Shown: positions 7,736 through 15,423, numbered from the stretch's first letter. The stretch: DNA of 32,555 nt from Promethearchaeota archaeon (GCA_030620005.1 JAUXAJ010000021.1:1-32555), one strand, 5' to 3'. Notes: generated from the sequence alone by a model not told the origin. Numbers and translations are program-made.

Positions 7736-8056
7736 TTATCTTAATCCGCTTGCTATTATTGATTTAAAAACAGCATCATGCTTTTTAAAATAGCTATCAT
7801 CAAATTCTGAATATTTGTCGACTGGCCAACTTTGTTCAAATGAACTAAGTATTAATATCATTAAATTTGATATTGTAATATAACACTCTCTCGAACTTTT
7901 GAACTTGAACATTTCTGCCGCGAGCTCGGAAATTAGTTTGAATTTTTTTCTTTGATATTTTGTGATATCGTTTAACTCCTCAGGCATCTCAAAAATTAGC
8001 TCGTTTTCTATTAAATTGCAATAAAGGTTCATTTCTGTTGTTTTAATTTTAGACAT
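7736..8056 (-). CDS. Hypothetical protein, 106 aa
   Basis: Not recognised. A small, probably all-helical soluble protein with an acidic central region (EMPEELNDITKY) and a hydrophobic helix AISNLMILILSSFEQ-like stretch near residues 61-75 that looks amphipathic rather than membrane-spanning. It contains an Arg-Glu-Cys in the middle but no metal-binding pattern. It is transcribed alone on the minus strand, with the convergent P-loop gene downstream and a repeat-rich AT region upstream that may hold operator sites. It could be a lineage-specific regulator or an orphan. Codon use matches its neighbours. Confidence 0.5.
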   Translation of the reverse strand: MSKIKTTEMNLYCNLIENELIFEMPEELNDITKYQRKKFKLISELAAEMFKFKSSRECYITISNLMILILSSFEQSWPVDKYSEFDDSYFKKHDAVFKSIIASGLR

Positions 8057-8357
8057 TTTCCATTCTTGATTTTTTTTTAATCATTTTAATTTAACTACTA
8101 ATTTGAGATAACATCGTGATAATATGTAAAACACGATAATATGTACGTATTACGATTTAAATTAATACACTGAAATGGTTTATTAATTTTTCAAGTTTGA
8201 ATTAGTAATTACAAATAAAATAAGGGAAAATGCTTTTTAGACAATTCAATAAAAAAGTTCAAAAGAGAATTTGTTTTGTAAAATAATTATACTTACATTA
8301 ATTATACTTACTATATCAAAAATTTAAAATTAAACTAGATATTTATGAGATGATTTA
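8057..8357. promoter_or_regulatory. Divergent intergenic region with two sets of short direct repeats
   Basis: No gene was seen in these 301 bp. GATAATATGTA occurs twice, at 8118-8128 and 8135-8145 (17-bp period), and the second copy leads into the imperfect dyad TAATAtGTACgTATTA at 8137-8152. Closer to adk, AATTATACTTAC occurs twice at 8285-8296 and 8300-8311 (15-bp period). Such repeats upstream of divergent genes fit regulator binding sites, but no regulator can be named. Confidence 0.4.
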
Positions 8358-9002
8358 ATGAAACGACTCATACTGTTTGGACCACCAGGTAGTGGAAAAG
8401 GGACTTTTTCGTCCCAAATTCTTAAAGTAGCACCTAATATCGTTCATATAAGCACCGGTGATATTTTTCGAGAGAATTTGAAAAACGAGACCCCTTTAGG
8501 TTTGAAAGCAAAAGGATACATGGATAAGGGTGAATTAGTTCCAGACGAAGTTGTCATAGATATGGTTAGGGATAGATTAATTAAAGACGATGTGAAAAAG
8601 AACGGATGGATTCTTGATGGTTTTCCCCGAACTCAACCACAGGCAGAGGCCCTATCTGGCATTGACAAAGCAGATTTATTCCTCTTATTAACTTGCGAAA
8701 GATCAATAATAAAGAAGAGAATACTCGGTAGGTATGGATGCGACAAATGTGGGGCGATCTACAATAAATATACGTTACCTCCTAAGGAAGAAGGCGTGTG
8801 TGACAAGTGTGGGAACTCTATTGAGTTCAAACAGAGAAGCGATGATACTGAAGAAGCTTTAGAAAAACGATTAGATGTATACGAACAAAATGCCAAACCT
8901 CTAATCGAATATTACGAAAAACAAGGGATCGTAAAAAGAGTTAATTCTGAAGATACTTTAAAATTAACTGACGACGAGATTAAAAAAATAATCGAATTAT
9001 AA
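8358..9002 (+). CDS. adk: Adenylate kinase, zinc-LID form
   Basis: Catalyses ATP + AMP to 2 ADP in the cytosol. The 214-residue product begins MKRLILFGPPGSGKGT with the Walker A loop (residues 8-15). It then has ISTGDIFRENL (AMP-binding Thr), WILDGFPRTQPQAE (DGFPR signature near residues 88-92), and a long LID with four cysteines in two CxxC pairs (YGCDKCG and VCDKCG, residues about 125-155) that should bind zinc. QRSDDTEEALEKRLDVY supplies the second pair of arginines. This is the bacterial/mitochondrial long form, not the trimeric archaeal AdkA, so an ancient transfer is likely. aroD follows 40 bp downstream on the same strand. Confidence 0.96.
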   Translation: MKRLILFGPPGSGKGTFSSQILKVAPNIVHISTGDIFRENLKNETPLGLKAKGYMDKGELVPDEVVIDMVRDRLIKDDVKKNGWILDGFPRTQPQAEALSGIDKADLFLLLTCERSIIKKRILGRYGCDKCGAIYNKYTLPPKEEGVCDKCGNSIEFKQRSDDTEEALEKRLDVYEQNAKPLIEYYEKQGIVKRVNSEDTLKLTDDEIKKIIEL

Positions 9003-9042
9003 ATTAAATATATATTTTTCATGCTTTTTTTTATTTTTAATC

Positions 9043-9789
9043 ATGAAGCATTACATTTGCGTAGCAATCCCCATAAAAACCGGAAATTCAAACGAAATTC
9101 AAGCTATTATTCAAGAAGCGTTAAACGAAAAACCTGATTTTATTGAATTACGATTTGATTACATCAACGAAGTTAAACTCTTAACTAATGATTTTATAAA
9201 AAAAATAATAAGTCAAATTCAACCTATCGTTCCCGTAATTCTTACTTTTAGAGATTTCAAGGAAGGGGGACAATTAGAAATCGATAAAAATGAACGGCTT
9301 GAAATAATAAAACGATTAATTGGGGCTCAACCAAATTATATTGATGTAGAAGTCAATTCTGAAGATCATGTTTTAAGCGAGGTTATCTCCCTGGCTATTA
9401 AAAAAAAGGTTACTTTAATTTTTTCTTATCACGATTTTGAGGAAACTCCTTCTTACTACTCTTGTTTAAACCTCATTAAAAAATTTAAAGGCCTTTTAGT
9501 AAAGAAAGCATTAATCGATTCAAAAATCATCCAGCAGTCGTTATTTAAATTAATATTTACAGCCCGAACCTTCGAGGATAACTTAACTTCTTTAAAAATA
9601 TGTAAAACTGTTTCAAATGAAGGTCAAAATATAATATGCTTTTGCATGGGTGAATTAGGGATATTCTCAAGAATACTTTGCGTGCAAGCGGGCTCTTTTC
9701 TTACCTTCGGCTCTTTTGAGGAAAAAACGGCACCTGGTCAGTTAAGCATTAGAAAGATAAGAGAAATTCACCAATTATTGTTTGATTGA
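9043..9789 (+). CDS. aroD: 3-dehydroquinate dehydratase, type I
   Basis: Third step of the shikimate pathway: converts 3-dehydroquinate to 3-dehydroshikimate through a Schiff base. The 248-residue product has the class I TIM-barrel signatures. DFIELRFDYI holds the Glu/Arg substrate contacts near residues 33-42, and VILTFRDFKEGG is present. The catalytic His lies in IFSYHDFEETP near residue 130. The Schiff-base Lys lies in SLFKLIFTA near residue 169. CMGELGIFSRI (MGxxGxxSR) and the C-terminal LTFGSFEEKTAPGQLS close the active site. It follows adk by 40 bp. aroK and aroE lie 4-5 kb further on, so the pathway genes are clustered but interrupted by accessory DNA. Confidence 0.95.
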   Translation: MKHYICVAIPIKTGNSNEIQAIIQEALNEKPDFIELRFDYINEVKLLTNDFIKKIISQIQPIVPVILTFRDFKEGGQLEIDKNERLEIIKRLIGAQPNYIDVEVNSEDHVLSEVISLAIKKKVTLIFSYHDFEETPSYYSCLNLIKKFKGLLVKKALIDSKIIQQSLFKLIFTARTFEDNLTSLKICKTVSNEGQNIICFCMGELGIFSRILCVQAGSFLTFGSFEEKTAPGQLSIRKIREIHQLLFD

Positions 9790-9869
9790 ATTGAATGAAT
9801 TGTTTTTTGTCCTTAACATGAAACTAAATAGGATAAAATCAGTAGTAAACGACGCCCTAAGAAGTTCCA

Positions 9870-9962
9870 TTTAAATGAATTTAAACCTAACTTTTAAGAT
9901 AATTTTCAATCCTTAATTCTAGTAAGAAATCTCAAATTACTCAATGAGCATTAAATTTGATT
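9870..9962. repeat. Direct repeat copy 1 (pairs with 11732-11823)
   Basis: The 37 bp at 9870-9906 match 11732-11768 with a single C/T difference. Similarity then decays but continues to about 9962 versus 11823, including a shared ACATTTGAT/AATTTGAT ending. Each copy sits about 10-20 bp beyond the stop codon of a minus-strand gene. The pair brackets 1.8 kb holding the oxidoreductase, the structured segment and the zinc-ribbon gene. Confidence 0.7.
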
Positions 9963-9982
9963 AAAAAATTTTTTCTAATTAT

Positions 9983-11068
9983 TTAATACTTTACCTTGAC
10001 GAATTTTTTATTCTCAAAGCTTTCATAAACAGCATTTAATACTTGTAAGGCTCTTAGCCCGTCTTCTCCGGTTACTTCGGGTTTTTTATCTTGTAACACT
10101 GCATTTGCGAACGATTCCATTTGCATTGCGAAATTCCCCGGCATTGGTCTATCTAAAACTGGTATTGGTTGTTTTTTGTTCCCAGAAAAGAAGAAGAGCT
10201 TATTTGCGTAGAAAAACACCCTTAGCGCGCCTTTTTCACCGTGTACTCGAAAATTACCGGGATGCTCTTCCCAGCTACCCTCCAACGAGAGATTTCCGTC
10301 TATATCCCATCTACCTCCCCAGCTAAATAGTCCTTCGCATGGTAAATCCGATGAATAAGTTGCTTCATTGTAAATTAATTGTCCTATCGCTCCATTTTTA
10401 AAAACCATGGTTAAAAACTCCGTTGTAGGAGATTGCCCGGATATATTTCCTCGACCTACAACATGATCCACATCGCTTTCCATTAACCATTGAAAAGTAT
10501 CAATTAGATGAATACCGTGGTCCACGAGACCCATCATCCCCCCACCTGGTCCTCCTCTTGGATAATGATGATCTCCAGCGTCTTTAAAGTTTTCAGCACC
10601 GCTACCCCCAACGGACATTTCCATTAATAAAGACACTTTACCGAGATGTCCTTGATTAATGATTTCTTTAGCTTTCATGCATGCGCTAAACCATCTATAT
10701 GATGCCCCATAGCAGAGTTTTACTCCTTCTTTTTTACAAGTTTCTATCATTGCTTTGGCATCTTCCACATTTACCGCTAGTGGTTTTTCACATAATACAT
10801 GTACTTTAGATCTTGCTACTTTTTTCACGACCTCACAGTGATATCGTGCTGGTACCAAAACGCAAGTAATATCGAGATCTTCTTTTTTTAGCATCTCCTC
10901 ATATTTAACATGCCCATTAAAATTCCATTTTCCAGCCATTTTTTTCATTCTATTCTCTCGAATTTCAGCTCCAGCGATAACTTCAACTTGGTCAACTTGC
11001 TTATAAGCTTCTAGATGAACTTCTGCCACGTTTCCTAATCCAATTAAACCTATTCTGAGCTTTTTCAT
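9983..11068 (-). CDS. Gfo/Idh/MocA-family NAD(P)-dependent oxidoreductase
   Basis: Sugar- or inositol-type dehydrogenase of the Gfo/Idh/MocA family, 361 residues. The N-terminal Rossmann fold starts at once with KLRIGLIGLGNVAEVHLEAY (residues 3-22, GxGxxA-like nucleotide loop). VHVLCEKPLAVNVEDAKAMI near residues 89-108 contains the conserved EKP with the catalytic Lys. GGGMMGLVDHGIHLIDTFQWLM near residues 175-196 is the family's GxxxDxGxHxxD active-site helix. The C-terminal beta-sheet domain mediates oligomerisation. The substrate is unknown; the neighbouring genes do not point to a sugar pathway. The gene stands alone on the minus strand, with the structured segment upstream. Confidence 0.92.
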   Translation of the reverse strand: MKKLRIGLIGLGNVAEVHLEAYKQVDQVEVIAGAEIRENRMKKMAGKWNFNGHVKYEEMLKKEDLDITCVLVPARYHCEVVKKVARSKVHVLCEKPLAVNVEDAKAMIETCKKEGVKLCYGASYRWFSACMKAKEIINQGHLGKVSLLMEMSVGGSGAENFKDAGDHHYPRGGPGGGMMGLVDHGIHLIDTFQWLMESDVDHVVGRGNISGQSPTTEFLTMVFKNGAIGQLIYNEATYSSDLPCEGLFSWGGRWDIDGNLSLEGSWEEHPGNFRVHGEKGALRVFFYANKLFFFSGNKKQPIPVLDRPMPGNFAMQMESFANAVLQDKKPEVTGEDGLRALQVLNAVYESFENKKFVKVKY

Positions 11069-11149
11069 GTTTTTTCAATTAATTATTTATTAAACTTAAA
11101 AAATTTGCCATGATTAATTAATTAAATGTGAAATGTTCGTAATCGTTGG

Positions 11150-11355
11150 AACAAGGGAATACTATAGTATTCTCGTGCCGTCTTTGTTTAATTAAGTTAA
11201 CTCCACAAGTCCCGAACATTACGGTCAGTGGTTAAACAGTCCTGCAGGGTTAGGAACAGTGCTGCTGGCAATCGAAGGAAGTAAAACCCTTCTGGGGGGC
11301 CCTTGGTAACATTGGCGATGTGGACAACTCCTTCGGGAGCCGGGCTCTATTTTAG
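11150..11355 (+). ncRNA. Candidate structured non-coding RNA (strand uncertain)
   Basis: This stretch is much richer in G and C than its flanks and has no plausible reading frame. Elements seen on the plus strand: a perfect 16-bp palindrome GAATACTATAGTATTC (11157-11172); AGGGUU (starting about 11236) able to pair with AACCCU (about 11285-11290); and a junction closed by GCCC (near 11319) and GGGC (near 11342). The junction encloses one hairpin UUG-gua-ACAU-uggcg-AUGU-gga-CAA and one CUCC-UUCG-GGAG hairpin with a stable UUCG tetraloop. In an AT-rich genome this pattern usually marks a transcribed RNA. I could not match it to SRP RNA, RNase P RNA, 5S or tRNA. A decayed transposon-associated (omega-type) RNA is another option. 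Confidence 0.4.
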
Positions 11356-11508
11356 CATGCACACCAATGAAATAGAAAAAAAATAGAAAATAATTGGACT
11401 ATAATAGAATTAAAAATGCCAAAAAATGCATGTATCCTATCCATAGATACTCTTTTATTAATTTCTCAATATTTTGATTATAAAAAATTAATACTTTTAT
11501 TGGCGTCT

Positions 11509-11679
11509 TTAATCCTTTTTAAAGGTATGACCACATTGCCCGCATTTAGTGATTTTAACATAAACTGGAGTGCCTTGCATGCTGTAATACAAGATATTAC
11601 TCTTATCTGGTTCTTCATGAAGCATCCTTGGGTTACTGTTAGAACACTTAGGACAAACGACACGCTTATACTCTGACAT
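11509..11679 (-). CDS. Small zinc-ribbon protein, 56 aa
   Basis: A 56-residue protein starting MSEYKRVVCPKCSNSNPRML and ending KCGQCGHTFKKD. It has two CxxC knuckles (Cys9/Cys12 and Cys46/Cys49) separated by about 33 residues, the layout of a TFIIS/RPB9-like zinc ribbon, with the segment LYYSMQGTPVYVKI forming the expected beta strands. I believe similar proteins occur in Asgard archaea, but no function is established. It may bind nucleic acid or a transcription complex. A CTTTATAT box lies about 45 bp upstream on the minus strand and overlaps the end of repeat copy 2. Confidence 0.75.
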   Translation of the reverse strand: MSEYKRVVCPKCSNSNPRMLHEEPDKSNILYYSMQGTPVYVKITKCGQCGHTFKKD

Positions 11680-11731
11680 TTTATCTCTTTTAGAATTTTT
11701 GAATTAGGTATTTGTTAAGATATAAAGTAAG

Positions 11732-11823
11732 TTTAAATGAATTTAAATCTAACTTTTAAGATAATTTTATCTAGTAATTAATTGTAAGCAAACTCGAATT
11801 ATTCAATTAGTATTACATTTGAT
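11732..11823. repeat. Direct repeat copy 2 (pairs with 9870-9962)
   Basis: The second copy of the 37-bp near-identical repeat (11732-11768), with weaker similarity to about 11823. It lies between the DUF364 gene stop and the zinc-ribbon gene start, so here it overlaps or abuts a promoter, whereas copy 1 lies between two convergent gene ends. Confidence 0.7.
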
Positions 11824-11832
11824 GATAATAGT

Positions 11833-12678
11833 TTAGTGTATTTCATTTAAAATGGAATCAATCCCTGAATATTTTTCTTTTTGGATGCAATATTTTGTAG
11901 TAGCAGGACCCCAACGTTGATTTTGACTTAATAAAGTTTTAAATTTATTAACATCGTGAATAAAAGTACTTCCAACCACGTTTATACCTCGTTTAAACAA
12001 AGGATCTGGGAGAAATCCTGCCGTAGGTCCAATCATTGAAAATTTCTCGGCGTTTGAACAATATTTTAAGATATCGTCTATAGAATCGTTCAAAACAGTA
12101 GTACTTGTACAAAGAACCTTGTTGCACTCTTCTAATCGTTTGGGTTCCAAAGTTACTTCCCAGTTTTTAGTCTTTTTAATCAATTGAGGTTTTTTTTCAA
12201 TTACAACTAGCGGAAGGTTCATGTTCTCTATTTGTTTAACTAAAGGTGGAAACAATCCAACCATCCCTACCTTGTCTTGAGAATTCAAATCTAAAAGTCC
12301 GAGGGAATCTGTCGTGAAGTCAAATTTAAAACTCGATCGTTTAAACACATGCTGACTAATCGCGTTAATTGCGCCTAATCCTATAGTTTTTTGGAAATTA
12401 TCCGATGAGCTAAATCCCATTGCCATTTTGAATGGATTCGATCCTATAAACTTGGATTTTTCCATTATAGCTCCTTTTTCTTTGATTTCAGCACTAAAAT
12501 CTAAGTACACAATTCCCACTGAATCGTCATCTAACACGATGGCTCCAAAATTCGACTTTTTGGCGCTCGCATTCTTGATCTTAGGAGATGGAGGGAAAAT
12601 GATGTCTTTTATTTTAGGTAAATCAATAATTTTGGCAATCCTTTTGATTATTTCAAGAAAATCGGTAGTGATTGGCAT
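11833..12678 (-). CDS. DUF364/DUF4213-type Rossmann-like protein
   Basis: A 281-residue protein with two parts. The N-terminal half (to about residue 130) resembles DUF4213, with LGAINAISQHVF near residues 100-111. The C-terminal half is the DUF364 Rossmann-like domain: KVGMVGLFPPLVKQIENMNLPLVVIEKKP near residues 136-164, then CTSTTVLNDSIDDIL and MIGPTAGFLPDPLFKRGINVVGST near residues 216-239. Members are annotated as putative heavy-metal chelation proteins and often sit near metal or cofactor genes, but no activity is established. It is monocistronic here, 30 bp from the decayed zinc-finger gene upstream. Confidence 0.85.
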   Translation of the reverse strand: MPITTDFLEIIKRIAKIIDLPKIKDIIFPPSPKIKNASAKKSNFGAIVLDDDSVGIVYLDFSAEIKEKGAIMEKSKFIGSNPFKMAMGFSSSDNFQKTIGLGAINAISQHVFKRSSFKFDFTTDSLGLLDLNSQDKVGMVGLFPPLVKQIENMNLPLVVIEKKPQLIKKTKNWEVTLEPKRLEECNKVLCTSTTVLNDSIDDILKYCSNAEKFSMIGPTAGFLPDPLFKRGINVVGSTFIHDVNKFKTLLSQNQRWGPATTKYCIQKEKYSGIDSILNEIH

Positions 12679-12713
12679 GAATAATGTAGGAAATTTTAGT
12701 TCTTAAACTTATT

Positions 12714-12948
12714 TTTTAGGCTTTGTTATATCCTTGTCTATTCTCGCTTCAATTTCTTCTAACTTTTCTCATGGTTTAAACGGTTTAGTTTTGTCAAATG
12801 GAGTATCACACACCCAGCACAAGTTTTCCAAGGTGTTTAACGCTTTGGCACATTTTAAACAGTATAGAACGCCACATTCAGAGCAAACAAATATATTAAA
12901 ACCGGATGCGTTCCCTTTAATGACAATGTATAAATATGTAAAAAACAT
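12714..12948 (-). pseudogene. Decayed zinc-finger protein fragment with internal TGA
   Basis: Read on the minus strand from an ATG at 12948, the frame gives a short hydrophobic start and then FVCSECGVLYCLKCAKAL and ENLCWVCDTPFDKTKPFKP. Six cysteines are arranged in CxxC/CxxC/CxxC form, as in a treble-clef or double zinc finger. The frame stops at TGA (12769-12771) after 59 residues. Coding-like sequence continues past it (EKLEEIEARIDKDITKPKK, then TAA near 12714). Related domains that I recall from Asgard archaea sit at the C-terminus of longer proteins, so this looks like a 5'-truncated remnant with one nonsense change. Its 5' end abuts the promoter of the PIN-toxin gene, as if that cassette had replaced the missing part. 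Confidence 0.55.
12929..12938 (+). promoter_or_regulatory. TATA box of the toxin-antitoxin pair
   Basis: TATAAATATG lies 23-32 nt before the ATG at 12961, the right distance for a leaderless archaeal transcript starting at or next to the start codon. Confidence 0.5.
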
Positions 12949-12960
12949 ATAATATCATAT

Positions 12961-13455
12961 ATGATCATATTCAATTCATCACCTTTAATCCATTTAACCA
13001 AAATTGGAAAATTAGAGTACTATTTAAATATCATCGATTTTATTATTATTCCTCACGAGGTATATACTGAAGTAATTGAAGAAGGAATAAAAGCAGGTTT
13101 TTCTGACGCAATTCTTTTACAAAACTATTATATTAATAAAAAGATTAAGAAAAAAAACATAACGCAAGAAGATCCAATTTTGAAAGACTATCTTCATCCA
13201 GGAGAATATGAATCAATTTTATTAGCAAAACAATTGAATGGTCTACTAGTAATGGATGATAAAAAAGGTCGATCAGTAGCAGAACAAAAAGGTCTTGAAG
13301 TATTAACTACAGCTGATATACTCCTGTTATTATGTAAGGAGAAAGAGATTGAATATGGTTTGTTCAAAACAAATTTAGGAAAATACTCTGCGAATGGATG
13401 GTTATCACCAGTTATTCATGACAAGTACTTAAAAGAGGGAAAAAAATATGAGTGA
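12961..13455 (+). CDS. PIN-domain toxin, DUF3368-like
   Basis: Probable ribonuclease toxin of a type II toxin-antitoxin pair, 164 residues. MIIFNSSPLIHLTKIGKLEYY matches the DUF3368 N-terminus, with Asn in place of the first acidic residue (Asp is usual in PIN proteins). IIIPHEVYTEVIEEG supplies a conserved Glu near residue 40. HPGEYESILLAKQLNGLLVMDDKKGRSVAEQKGLEVLTTADIL (residues about 80-122) contains the central Glu and the Asp-Asp pair of the active site. The gene overlaps the next one by 8 nt. Toxin-first order is seen in this class. Its promoter sits inside a decayed gene, consistent with recent acquisition. Confidence 0.85.
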   Translation: MIIFNSSPLIHLTKIGKLEYYLNIIDFIIIPHEVYTEVIEEGIKAGFSDAILLQNYYINKKIKKKNITQEDPILKDYLHPGEYESILLAKQLNGLLVMDDKKGRSVAEQKGLEVLTTADILLLLCKEKEIEYGLFKTNLGKYSANGWLSPVIHDKYLKEGKKYE

Positions 13456-13813
13456 AAGAGTGTCTATAGTGATACCAGTAGATTTAAATGAAGAAATAGA
13501 AAAAATTCAGAAAATATTACAAATGGACAAGAGTTCCACAATTCGCCATTTAATTTCCAAATCCATTAAGGAAATGAAAATAGAAATAGCTTTGAACGAA
13601 TACAAAAAAGAAAAAGTTTCTTTTGGTAAAGCATCTGAAATTGCGGGAGTTAATCTTTGGGAATTTATTGATATCTGCCACCAACATAAAATTGAATTAA
13701 ATTTAACGGAAGATGATGTGGATCATGGAATTAAAACAATCATGGAATTAGATCTCGTAAAATATAAACAGAAAATGCAAAAATCCTTGGAATCTTCAAA
13801 AAAAAATAAATAA
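13448..13813 (+). CDS. Antitoxin, ribbon-helix-helix plus UPF0175-like
   Basis: Partner of the PIN toxin, 121 residues. Residues 1-40 (MSERVSIVIPVDLNEEIEKI, then KSSTIRHLISKSIKEM) form a ribbon-helix-helix DNA-binding module. Residues about 45-80 (ALNEYKKEKVSFGKASEIAGVNLWEFIDICHQHKIELN) match the UPF0175 helix-turn-helix pattern found next to DUF3368 toxins. The Lys-rich C-terminus may wrap the toxin. The 8-nt overlap with the toxin gene implies coupled translation. By analogy with the family the complex probably represses its own promoter; no clear operator dyad was identified. Confidence 0.85.
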   Translation: MSERVSIVIPVDLNEEIEKIQKILQMDKSSTIRHLISKSIKEMKIEIALNEYKKEKVSFGKASEIAGVNLWEFIDICHQHKIELNLTEDDVDHGIKTIMELDLVKYKQKMQKSLESSKKNK

Positions 13814-13901
13814 AAGAATAAAAATTATTTGGATTTCTTCGGCTCTAGGTCGGCCTTTTTAATTTCTTCTTCATATTATTTTTAAGATTAGTGAATATCT
13901 T

Positions 13902-14429
13902 TTAAATCTGAATTTTAGTTTTTGTAATAATTTCATTAACTATTTCTTCAATTGATTTCCAGGTCGTATCAATAATAATTTCTGCTGCCCCTTCGTAAAA
14001 TGGCTTGCGAAAAATTAAAACCATTTCAATCTCCTTCTTCGGATCATCTTTATCGATTACGGGTCTCGTTTCTTGCCCATTTTTCATTGCTCTTTCGTAT
14101 ATCTTTTCCGCGGTTGCTTGTAACAATACAATATGGCAATTCCTTTTTAAGTAATCAATATTGATTTTATTTAAAACGATTCCACCACCACAAGAAATGA
14201 TTACTCTTCTAAATTTAGACGCTTTTTTGCACGCAGCAATTTCACATTCTCTAAAAGTAATTTCTCCGTCCTCCGCAAATATTTCAGGAATTGATTTTCC
14301 GGCGTCTTTAATAATTATTTGATCGGTTTCTACGAATCTATAATCGTTTCCAAGATATTCTGCCAAAAACTTTCCCACCATTGTTTTTCCAGTAGCCATA
14401 AATCCGATAAGGGCAATAGAATCCTTCAT
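13902..14429 (-). CDS. aroK: Shikimate kinase, bacterial AroK type
   Basis: Phosphorylates shikimate to shikimate 3-phosphate. The 175-residue P-loop kinase starts SIALIGFMATGKTMVGKFLAE with Walker A GFMATGKT (residues 8-15). It has ETDQIIIKDAGKSIPEIFAEDGEITFRECE near residues 35-64 (substrate-binding Asp and Arg, FRE motif), IISCGGGIVLN (Walker B-like GGG) and a lid Arg in QETRPVID near residue 118. Most archaea use an unrelated GHMP-type shikimate kinase, so this bacterial NMP-kinase-type enzyme suggests transfer. It is divergent from aroE with about 105 bp between the starts, probably holding both promoters. Confidence 0.94.
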   Translation of the reverse strand: MKDSIALIGFMATGKTMVGKFLAEYLGNDYRFVETDQIIIKDAGKSIPEIFAEDGEITFRECEIAACKKASKFRRVIISCGGGIVLNKINIDYLKRNCHIVLLQATAEKIYERAMKNGQETRPVIDKDDPKKEIEMVLIFRKPFYEGAAEIIIDTTWKSIEEIVNEIITKTKIQI

Positions 14430-14535
14430 TTTTTTGTTAACTTTGTTTTTTTAATTAATGGTAATATTCCATGATAATATTTTAGAAAGAATATTACATT
14501 TTTTAATAAAAGTATAATAAAAATAAGAACTTTTT

Positions 14536-15408
14536 ATGTCAAAAAAAAAATCAATAACCGCTCATACAAAAACATTATGCATCATAGGTCACCCAGTAGA
14601 GCATTCAATGTCTCCACCAATGCACAATGCCGCTTTACAAGAATTAAATCTCGATTACATTTATGTCGCTTATGAAGTGCATCCTGAGAATTTAGAAAAC
14701 GCTGTAAATGGCTTTAGAGCCCTTGATATCAAAGGTATTAATGTAACAATTCCACATAAGGAGAATATTATTAAATTCTTGGATGAGGTAGATCCTATTG
14801 CTAAAAAAATGGGTGCAATTAATACAATTAAAAACGAAGAAGGATACTTAATAGCTAAAAATACTGACGCTACTGGGGCAAAAAAATCTTTATTGGATGC
14901 AAGATGCACGATTTCCGGAAAAAATATCTTATTTTTAGGCTCGGGTGGTGTTGCAAGGGCTTTATGTTACATTTTATCTGAAGACGCTAATAAAATTGTT
15001 ATGACTGATGTTATTGAAGAAAGAGCGAAAACGGTTGCTGAGGAGATAAGCAAAAAGATGAGCGCGAATATTGAAGGTAAAAAAAGTAGCATGAATATCA
15101 TAAAAGAAGAAATTAATAATTCTGATATTTTAATAAACGCAACCCCCATAGGAATGTACCCTAAAGTTGATGATTCACCGATTTCGAAAGAATTTTTACG
15201 TGAAGACCTTTTTGTATTTGATGTCATATATAATCCGTTAGAAACTCGTTTAATGAAAGACGCAGCAGATATAGGATGTGAAACTCTTGGCGGATTGGAT
15301 ATGCTTGTCAATCAAGGAGTATTGGCTTTTGAATGGTGGACGGGCAAAACGCCGAATAATGTTTTAATGAAGAATAAAATTATTGAATTTCTCAATATAA
15401 AATTATAA
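14536..15408 (+). CDS. aroE: Shikimate dehydrogenase
   Basis: NADPH-dependent reduction of 3-dehydroshikimate. The 290-residue product shows IGHPVEHSMSPPMHNAAL near residues 17-34 (SxS substrate motif), GINVTIPHKENI near residues 69-80 with the catalytic Lys, and NTDATGA near residue 113. The NADP-binding Rossmann loop FLGSGGVARAL lies near residues 137-147, followed by NATPIGMYP and the C-terminal GGLDMLVNQGVLAFEWWTG. All key residues are present. It reads into the DUF362 gene after 15 bp, which suggests co-transcription. Together with aroD and aroK it covers three consecutive shikimate-pathway steps in this window. Confidence 0.96.
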   Translation: MSKKKSITAHTKTLCIIGHPVEHSMSPPMHNAALQELNLDYIYVAYEVHPENLENAVNGFRALDIKGINVTIPHKENIIKFLDEVDPIAKKMGAINTIKNEEGYLIAKNTDATGAKKSLLDARCTISGKNILFLGSGGVARALCYILSEDANKIVMTDVIEERAKTVAEEISKKMSANIEGKKSSMNIIKEEINNSDILINATPIGMYPKVDDSPISKEFLREDLFVFDVIYNPLETRLMKDAADIGCETLGGLDMLVNQGVLAFEWWTGKTPNNVLMKNKIIEFLNIKL

Positions 15409-15423
15409 TTTTAGAAGCAAATC

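Noticed and set aside
9785..9869. A 30-codon minus-strand frame starting at 9869
   Set aside because: It overlaps the end of aroD, has no ribosome-binding site and no recognisable sequence; taken as chance.
11150..11355. SRP RNA, RNase P RNA, 5S rRNA or tRNA
   Set aside because: The GGAAG..AGCAGC core of SRP RNA, the conserved P4 segments of RNase P, the 5S motifs and tRNA arms were not found on either strand.
11416..11676. An 86-codon plus-strand frame
   Set aside because: It is the antisense shadow of the well-formed zinc-ribbon gene on the minus strand.
12769..12771. TGA in the zinc-finger frame as selenocysteine
   Set aside because: The codon is not at a redox or cysteine-like position and no selenocysteine insertion element could be recognised; truncation and decay are simpler.
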